Assembly: GCA_017466405.1 (NCBI GenBank)
Contig: JAFTUF010000013.1
Coordinates: 1-64,000 of the forward strand
Direction of reading: 5' to 3'
DNA length: 64,000 nucleotides
Source of the DNA: Bacteroidales bacterium
GTDB taxonomy: Bacteria > Bacteroidota > Bacteroidia > Bacteroidales > F082
Program-made: the position numbers and the translations under genes
Part shown: positions 58,133 to 64,000 of the stretch, piece after piece
Position numbering within the stretch: position 1 is the stretch's first letter
Layout: the number at the start of each line of letters is the position of its first letter
Notes under the pieces: model-generated
The model's database searches: none
Told to the model about the DNA's origin: nothing
Seen by the model: only the letters and a program-made list of their open reading frames with translations

Positions 58133-60793
58133 ATGAGAAAATTTTTACTAGTATTTTTGACATTGATTTCTATCAATGCAGTGTCGCAGATAGAAGTGAA
58201 AGAAGGTTCTTTTCATAAGATACCAGATTATGTTATGATTGATAAGGAAGATCATCTCGATGGAAATGGTAATCCTATGGCATTAATAAAAATAACAACA
58301 GAGAATATAAGTTCAGAAGAAAGAGATAAATTGTATTTTAAAGGAAATCTCGCTACAGATTTTGATCCTGTTCCAAAAATAGGCGAATTGTATTTATATT
58401 TATCTGCTGAAGCTGCAACATTTATCGAGATAAAGCATCCTGATTTCGGTAAATGTACAATTGATATCCTGGAAACATTAGGTGAGCCCTTAGAAGAATA
58501 TGCCGGATACGAAATGATTCTCGTAAGTAATTATAAACCTAATCCTGAATTGTTGCCTAAATTTAATTACTTGGTTATAAATACAAGTCATGACGATGCA
58601 ATGATCTATGTTGACGATGTCTTTATTGGCATGAAAGAAATTTCAACATTGTTGAGCGTTGATACAGTGCATACATGGAGAATAGAATGTGATTTATATA
58701 AACCTAAAAGTGGAGAAATAATACTTAAACCAGGAGATCCGCTTGTATTGCAAGAGGATTTGGAACCTGATTATGGCTATGTGAATATCACAACTCTTCC
58801 AGAAGATAGCGCAGTAGTCTATATAGATAAAAAAATCGCTGGCTTTACACCTTATCAGTCAGGTAAAATCAAGTCGGGTAGTCATGATGTTCTCGTTATG
58901 AAAGAGAATTTTAAACATGAATTCCATACCTTTGAAGCAGATAGCGCACAGACAGCCTATTTGGGTATAGACATGAAATATAGTGTAGTTCACGTATCGG
59001 TGAGTACCGATTCCTTGTCAAAAATTTATATCAATGACAAATATAGGGGCGAAGGTACTTGGAGCGGTGTCTTAGATGAAGGAATGAACCTTTTTGAAGC
59101 AAGAAAGAAAAATCATAAAACATCATTCGTAGAGAAAGAATTGTTTATCGGTACAAGCGATACAATAGTAATAAGTAGTCCGGAACCTATATTTAGTAGT
59201 ATTGATATCCAAACAGATCCTGACGAAGTCGATGTTTATATAGATGGTGAGCATTATGGTACCACAAAACTTTCTCGACTTTTTGTAGACAAGATAATGA
59301 TTGGACAACATGATATTAAATTTGAGAAAGATGGTTATGCGTTGTCATTGAAAGGTATCAATGTAGAAAAAGATGAAGTATTGGTATTAAATGAAACCTT
59401 GTCGGAAGGTTATAGTGTCAATATTGAGACTGATAATATTGGCGACTCGGTGTATATTGATGAGCAATATTTAGGAGTAAGCCCGTTGAATGTATTCTTG
59501 ACTAATGGCTTGCATAACTTCAAAGCCGTAAATCATCCTTATGTGATTGAAAACGACCATTTTGTTCGAAAAGCTGAAAATAATATAAAATTATCTTTCG
59601 ACAAAAAAGTATGGATAGAGTCCGACATGAAAGGTGATATAGTCTATGTCGATAATGTATATAAAAACGTGACTCCTTGTTTTGTAGATATTCCTTTCGG
59701 TATGCATGAAATTACAATAAAAAGGTATTATAACGAGGATAAATTAAATAAAACAGGATTACTGGTGGCAGATAGTGCCGTCGTTAGGAGAAATATTATT
59801 GTTGAAAATGATGATGATACCACATCTGTCAGGATACCTTTAGGTAAAGAAGTAGTTATCAATTCAGTAGAGGAACAGGATAGGATTTATGTTAACGGAC
59901 ATGAAGTCGGTAGAAATACTTCCTCCGTGAAGATATACCTCCCTTTTGAAGAATGGAATGTTAAGTTGAAGAATGGTCGTGACGAATATACAGAAAGTAT
60001 TGTCGTTAAAGAAAAAGGAGGCGAAGATGTATTTAATATCTATCGTGGACAATTAGTTATTTTTGAATCTGATAGAAATGGAGATAAAGTTATTATTGAT
60101 GGTAAGAAAATAGGAGAGACACCTGTTGAAGTAGATGTTCCTTTTGGTAATCATGTGGTAAAGGTTAAAAGGAATCGTAAATTTGAAGTTAAAAATCTGT
60201 ACTTAGAGAAAGACGATAATTTGGATGATAATAATACTCTCTTTTACAGATTTACTCCTCGTAGAGAAACTTATTCTGAGTTCATAAGCAAAGGAATGAA
60301 ATTCTTTACATTAAATGCTTCTATGGATGCTGAACAGAAAATGTTATTCGGTTTGTCATTCGGTTCATATAAGAAAGTTGGTTATTTCTTCTCTTTGGCA
60401 TCTAATTTTGATAATACTAAAAATGGTTTATTTACAGGTATAACTCAATATCAATCGTCATTTAATGTAGATGATTATTCATCCCCTGAATACTATACAG
60501 ATGTTGTAGCAGATTCAAAATTGTCTCTCATGGGTGGCTTGATGTTTAAGACATTTGGACCTATATATCTAAAACTTGGCGCAGGATACGGCGTATATTC
60601 AACTTACCATAAAACTACTAATGATAAGTGGAGCTTCGATAAGGATATGTCGTATGAAGGTCTGCTCATATCGGCAGGACTTCAGTTTAATCTAAGAAAC
60701 TTTATAATGTCTGCTGACGTTATTGCTCCACCAGAATTTGATAGAATAGAGTTGAAGTTAGGAATAGGTCTTGGATGGAAGAAAAATAAATAG
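58133..60793 (+). CDS. PEGA-repeat protein fused to an outer-membrane beta-barrel
   Basis: Signal peptide MRKFLLVFLTLISINAVSQ. About eight PEGA-type beta repeats between residues about 150 and 690, with VYIDKKIAGFTPYQSG, VYIDGEHYGTTKLSRL, VYIDEQYLGVSPLNVF, IYVNGHEVGRNTSS and VIIDGKKIGETPVEVD. The last about 150 residues resemble a small barrel (FGLSFGSYKKVGYFFSLAS, IYLKLGAGYGVYSTY, IELKLGIGLGWKKNK). PEGA repeats often bind sugars or proteins in surface-associated kinases. 886 aa. Ends the operon before a terminator. I read it as the outer-membrane element of the system. Confidence 0.82.
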   Translation: MRKFLLVFLTLISINAVSQIEVKEGSFHKIPDYVMIDKEDHLDGNGNPMALIKITTENISSEERDKLYFKGNLATDFDPVPKIGELYLYLSAEAATFIEIKHPDFGKCTIDILETLGEPLEEYAGYEMILVSNYKPNPELLPKFNYLVINTSHDDAMIYVDDVFIGMKEISTLLSVDTVHTWRIECDLYKPKSGEIILKPGDPLVLQEDLEPDYGYVNITTLPEDSAVVYIDKKIAGFTPYQSGKIKSGSHDVLVMKENFKHEFHTFEADSAQTAYLGIDMKYSVVHVSVSTDSLSKIYINDKYRGEGTWSGVLDEGMNLFEARKKNHKTSFVEKELFIGTSDTIVISSPEPIFSSIDIQTDPDEVDVYIDGEHYGTTKLSRLFVDKIMIGQHDIKFEKDGYALSLKGINVEKDEVLVLNETLSEGYSVNIETDNIGDSVYIDEQYLGVSPLNVFLTNGLHNFKAVNHPYVIENDHFVRKAENNIKLSFDKKVWIESDMKGDIVYVDNVYKNVTPCFVDIPFGMHEITIKRYYNEDKLNKTGLLVADSAVVRRNIIVENDDDTTSVRIPLGKEVVINSVEEQDRIYVNGHEVGRNTSSVKIYLPFEEWNVKLKNGRDEYTESIVVKEKGGEDVFNIYRGQLVIFESDRNGDKVIIDGKKIGETPVEVDVPFGNHVVKVKRNRKFEVKNLYLEKDDNLDDNNTLFYRFTPRRETYSEFISKGMKFFTLNASMDAEQKMLFGLSFGSYKKVGYFFSLASNFDNTKNGLFTGITQYQSSFNVDDYSSPEYYTDVVADSKLSLMGGLMFKTFGPIYLKLGAGYGVYSTYHKTTNDKWSFDKDMSYEGLLISAGLQFNLRNFIMSADVIAPPEFDRIELKLGIGLGWKKNK

Positions 60794-60811
60794 TAAGTCC
60801 TCTCCCCCACA

Positions 60812-60847
60812 AAAAAACCTCCACGAAATTTCGCGGAGGTTTTTTTG
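60812..60847. terminator. Terminator shared by PEGA gene and mutB
   Basis: CCTCC-A-CGAAA / TTTCG-C-GGAGG stem with A run before and T run after, so it works in both directions. Confidence 0.85.
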
Positions 60848-60850
60848 TAT

Positions 60851-60881
60851 CGGTCTGTTGACCGTTGACTGTTGTCTGTTG
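60851..60881. repeat. GTTGTCTGTTGAC-type interspersed repeat
   Basis: TCTGTTGACCGTTGACTGTT then GTCTGTTGACA. Same family as 8498-8530. Confidence 0.7.
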
Positions 60882-60884
60882 ACA

Positions 60885-63035
60885 TTATTTGCGTGCTGCC
60901 ATGAGCAAGTCTAACATCTTGATAGCTGAGTCGCTGATGACTGAACCTGGTCCGAAGATGGCTGCTGCGCCAGCGTCGTACAAGAATTGATAGTCTTGTG
61001 GAGGGATAACACCACCAACAACAACCATGATGTCAGGGCGACCTAATTTCTCAAGTTCTTCGATGATTTGAGGAACGAGTGTCTTGTGACCTGCTGCCAA
61101 ACTTGAAACACCAACGATGTGAACGTCGTTTTCAACAGCTTGACGTGCTGATTCTGCAGGTGTCTGGAACAATGGTCCCATATCAACGTCGAAGCCTATG
61201 TCGGCATAACCTGTAGCGACAACTTTAGCGCCACGGTCGTGACCGTCTTGACCCATCTTAGCGATCATGATACGAGGACGACGTCCTTCAACTTTTGCAA
61301 ATTCGTCAGCTTTAGCAACTGCTTCTGCAAATTTAGCATCACCTTTTGTTTCCATAGAATAAACTCCTGATATTGTACGAATAACTGCTTTGTAACGTCC
61401 AGCTACTTTTTCGCAAGCCATTGAGATTTCGCCCAATGTAGCGCGGCATTTAGCTGCTTCTACTGCTAATTCTAACAAGTTGCCTTCGCCTGTCTCAGCT
61501 GCTTTGGTGATAGCTGCTAAGCAACGGTCAACGTCAGCTTGGTTACGTTTAGCGCGTAAGTCGTTGAGACGTCTGATTTGTGATTCGCGAACTGCTGTGT
61601 TATCGACTTCGAGAGTTTCGATAGCGTCTTCATGTTCGAGACGGAACTTGTTGATACCAACGATAACTTCGCTGCCAGCGTCAATACGTGCTTGTTTGCG
61701 TGCTGCTGCTTCTTCGATACGCATCTTTGGAAGACCTGTCTCGATAGCTTTTGCCATACCGCCCATAGCTTCGATTTCCATGATGTGTTCCCAAGCTCTG
61801 TCGGCGATTTCTTTTGTCAATGATTCAATGTAATATGAACCTGCCCATGGGTCAACAACTTTACATACGTTTGTTTCTTCTTGGATGTAAATCTGTGTGT
61901 TACGAGCGATACGTGCTGAGAAGTCTGTAGGAAGAGCGATAGCTTCGTCCAAAGCATTGGTGTGCAATGATTGTGTGTGACCGAGAGCTGCGCCCATAGC
62001 TTCGATACATGTACGTGCTACGTTGTTGAATGGGTCTTGTTCTGTTAATGACCAACCTGATGTTTGAGTGTGTGTACGGAGTGCCAAAGATTTTTCGCTC
62101 TTAGGATTGAAAGTCTTGACGATCTTAGCCCATAACATACGAGCTGCACGCATCTTAGCGATTTCCATGAAGTGGTTCATACCTGAACACCAGAAGAATG
62201 AAAGACGTGGTGCGAAAGCATCGATGTCGAGACCTGACTTAACACCTGTACGTAAGTAATCCCAACCGTCAGCGAGAGTGTAAGCCAACTCGATGTCGCA
62301 GGTAGCACCAGCTTCTTGCATGTGGTAACCAGAGATAGAGATTGAGTTGAACTTAGGCATCTTCTTAGATGTGAATTCGAAGATGTCGGCGATGATACGC
62401 ATTGAGAACTCAGGTGGATAGATATATGTGTTACGAACCATGAATTCTTTCAAGATGTCGTTTTGGATTGTACCTTGAAGTTCTTCGTAGGTAGCGCCTT
62501 GTTCCAAAGCAGCGACGATGTAGAATGCCAAGATTGGCAATACAGCGCCGTTCATTGTCATGGAAACTGACATCTTGTTGAGAGGAATCTGGTCGAATAA
62601 GACTTTCATGTCTTCTACAGAACAAATACTTACACCGGCTTTACCGACGTCGCCCATAACGCGTTCGTGGTCGGCGTCATAGCCACGGTGTGTAGCAAGG
62701 TCGAAAGCAACTGACAAACCTTTTTGTCCTGCAGCGATGTTACGACGATAGAAAGCATTTGATTCTTCTGCAGTTGAGAAACCTGCATATTGACGGATGG
62801 TCCAAGGACGCATCACATACATTGTTGAATAAGGTCCGCGGAGATATGGAGCGATACCTGCTGCATAGTTGAGGTGTTCCATGCCTTCGAGCTGTGCTGA
62901 AGTGTAAGCAGGACGGACATTGATATGTTCAACAGTTTCCCATTCTGGTTTTATACCGTTTTTATTTTCCCATTCTTTTGGGTCTTCTGTCTGAGGTATA
63001 ACGTTGATGTTTATATCTTTAAAATTGGGTTTCAT
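60885..63035 (-). CDS. mutB: Methylmalonyl-CoA mutase large subunit
   Basis: Adenosylcobalamin-dependent enzyme interconverting succinyl-CoA and (R)-methylmalonyl-CoA, part of the propionate pathway of Bacteroidetes. Residues 1-550 form the TIM-barrel catalytic domain ([47 protein letters not shown]). The C-terminal B12-binding domain has [18 protein letters not shown] (DxHxxG, about residues 595-610) and [10 protein letters not shown]. 716 aa, full length. Follows mutA by 15 bases, which include an AGAAAGGAGA Shine-Dalgarno-like run, uncommon in this genome. Confidence 0.97.
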   Translation of the reverse strand: MKPNFKDININVIPQTEDPKEWENKNGIKPEWETVEHINVRPAYTSAQLEGMEHLNYAAGIAPYLRGPYSTMYVMRPWTIRQYAGFSTAEESNAFYRRNIAAGQKGLSVAFDLATHRGYDADHERVMGDVGKAGVSICSVEDMKVLFDQIPLNKMSVSMTMNGAVLPILAFYIVAALEQGATYEELQGTIQNDILKEFMVRNTYIYPPEFSMRIIADIFEFTSKKMPKFNSISISGYHMQEAGATCDIELAYTLADGWDYLRTGVKSGLDIDAFAPRLSFFWCSGMNHFMEIAKMRAARMLWAKIVKTFNPKSEKSLALRTHTQTSGWSLTEQDPFNNVARTCIEAMGAALGHTQSLHTNALDEAIALPTDFSARIARNTQIYIQEETNVCKVVDPWAGSYYIESLTKEIADRAWEHIMEIEAMGGMAKAIETGLPKMRIEEAAARKQARIDAGSEVIVGINKFRLEHEDAIETLEVDNTAVRESQIRRLNDLRAKRNQADVDRCLAAITKAAETGEGNLLELAVEAAKCRATLGEISMACEKVAGRYKAVIRTISGVYSMETKGDAKFAEAVAKADEFAKVEGRRPRIMIAKMGQDGHDRGAKVVATGYADIGFDVDMGPLFQTPAESARQAVENDVHIVGVSSLAAGHKTLVPQIIEELEKLGRPDIMVVVGGVIPPQDYQFLYDAGAAAIFGPGSVISDSAIKMLDLLMAARK

Positions 63036-63050
63036 CTTTTTCTCCTTTCT

Positions 63051-64000
63051 TTATTTTGTTATACCTAATTTCTTTTGAAAATCTTGTAATGTCTCTAAAA
63101 CATTGCTCTTGACGTGGATGAAGTATTCCATGCCGGCTGCCTTGAGAACGTCGGCTGTGCCTTCTGGATTACCTGCCAATACGACGATAGCTTGGTCTTT
63201 AAGAGCTTCATAGATCTTAAGAGCGTTGCCTTCGCCATATTCTTCGTCTGATGAGCAGATGACTACGATTTCTGGTTTCACTTCTTTAGCAGCAGCGATA
63301 CCGTCTTCTACAGTCTTGAATCCAGCGTTGTCAACGACTTGGAATCCAGCGCAAGCGAAGAAGTTAGATGCGAAGTTAGCTCTTGCTTTTAACATTGCAA
63401 GGTTACCGTATGTTAACATCCATGCTACAGGGCGTTTGTTGCTTTGGCTGTAAACGTCTGTTGCATAACGTAATTGTTCAAATTGTTGAGCAACGCGGTA
63501 TGTTACGATGGTGTCGATGTCTGCGTTTTCGTCACGACGGTCGCTTGATTCAAATACCCATGCTTCTGGATTTGACTTCATTGTCTCTGTGAAGTTAGGG
63601 AATTGGTTTGTACCGAGGATGATTTCACGACGTGTTGCTACGTTGTTGAGACGTTTGGCAGCGTTTTCTTTAACCATCTTTTGGATTGTGCCGTTACGTA
63701 ATGCTGCGAGGTAACCGCCTTCTTCTTGGATTTGTAAGAATAAATCCCAAGCTGCTTTGACCAATGAGTCTGTGAGGTTTTCGATGTAGTATGAACCTGC
63801 TGCTGGGTCAGCGACTTTGTCGAAGTGTGATTCTTCTTTTAAGATAAGTTGTTGGTTGCGAGCAATACGTTCTGCGAATTCTGTTGTTGGTTCATAAACC
63901 ATGTCGAATGGAGTTACGCTGAATGAGTGAACGCCGCCGAGGATGGCTGACATTGAACCTGTTGTTGTACGTAACATATTGACGTATGAGTCGTATAAAC
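63051..64000 (-). CDS. mutA: Methylmalonyl-CoA mutase small subunit, 5' end beyond window
   Basis: Partner subunit of mutB. The frame stays open to the window edge (LYDSYVNMLRTTT just upstream of an internal Met), so the N-terminus lies outside. Visible: RTTTGSMSAILGGVHSFSVTPFD, ERIARNQQLILKEESHFDKVADPAAGSYYIE and a C-terminal degenerate B12-type domain without the DxHxxG cobalamin motif, as expected for the small subunit. About 316 residues are seen of roughly 620. Confidence 0.95.
   Translation of the reverse strand, partial: LYDSYVNMLRTTTGSMSAILGGVHSFSVTPFDMVYEPTTEFAERIARNQQLILKEESHFDKVADPAAGSYYIENLTDSLVKAAWDLFLQIQEEGGYLAALRNGTIQKMVKENAAKRLNNVATRREIILGTNQFPNFTETMKSNPEAWVFESSDRRDENADIDTIVTYRVAQQFEQLRYATDVYSQSNKRPVAWMLTYGNLAMLKARANFASNFFACAGFQVVDNAGFKTVEDGIAAAKEVKPEIVVICSSDEEYGEGNALKIYEALKDQAIVVLAGNPEGTADVLKAAGMEYFIHVKSNVLETLQDFQKKLGITK

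Noticed and set aside
45290..60793. Recombinase plus downstream genes as a prophage, ICE or defence island
   Set aside because: No phage structural, relaxase, conjugation, replication or nuclease genes are present, and the inverted (not direct) repeats flank only about 300 bases.

Overview
The window looks like chromosomal DNA of a low-GC member of the Bacteroidales. The evidence is the recurring Bacteroidetes -7 promoter box TAnnTTTG upstream of many genes, a type IX secretion sorting domain, an RprY-like regulator, a two-subunit methylmalonyl-CoA mutase, a FeoA-FeoB fusion, and lipoproteins with Bacteroidetes-style signals. I cannot name the species. Layout: 1-5.9 kb holds a truncated adenine deaminase, glutathione peroxidase, the rRNA methyltransferase RlmI, and a leftward group of heptose-phosphate adenylyltransferase, UPF0104 membrane protein, PanD and PanC. 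6.1-16.6 kb holds tRNA-Arg(CCT), an AlbA-type regulator, polysaccharide deacetylase, a large lipoprotein, MnmA, an M15 peptidase, exonuclease III, a ClC channel, an orphan exosortase and a ROK kinase. 16.7-25.8 kb holds an orphan response regulator with Glu at the phospho-acceptor site, a candidate sRNA, DnaG, a 2-hydroxyacid dehydrogenase, SSB, a phosphopantetheinyl transferase, SodB and a T9SS cargo protein. 25.9-34.8 kb is a coherent cluster: three tandem LtaS/phosphoglycerol-transferase-like sulfatase-fold membrane enzymes, bracketed by two homologous lipoproteins resembling glycerophosphodiester phosphodiesterases. 34.9-45.1 kb holds prolyl oligopeptidase, patatin, FeoAB with a small partner, a metal permease, an acyltransferase-like membrane protein, a pseudouridine synthase and a lipoprotein. 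The most unusual region is 45.3-60.8 kb. A tyrosine recombinase is followed two bases after its stop by the first of two inverted 22-bp repeats bounding a roughly 300-bp segment with outward promoter-like boxes. Next comes an 11-gene rightward operon: two Hanks kinases, a PP2C phosphatase, a membrane FHA protein, a membrane protein joining cytoplasmic FHA domains to a trypsin-like protease, an outer-membrane barrel, a lipoprotein, two exported proteins, a soluble FHA protein and a PEGA-repeat/barrel protein. I read this as a phase-variable trans-envelope phospho-signalling system in which phosphothreonine events inside are coupled to proteolysis and envelope proteins outside. The last 3 kb holds methylmalonyl-CoA mutase (large subunit complete, small subunit running off the edge). 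A second theme is families of short interspersed repeats (palindromic GTAGAGACG type, ACTAAGTTGCTGAG type, ACAATTGACAATT type, GTTGTCTGTTGTC type). They lie between genes but also enter coding sequence, where they form C-termini, supply stop codons, extend a FeoB-associated peptide by 66-bp units, and fill the same linker in two paralogous sulfatases. All functions are inferred from motifs I can read; no database search was possible.
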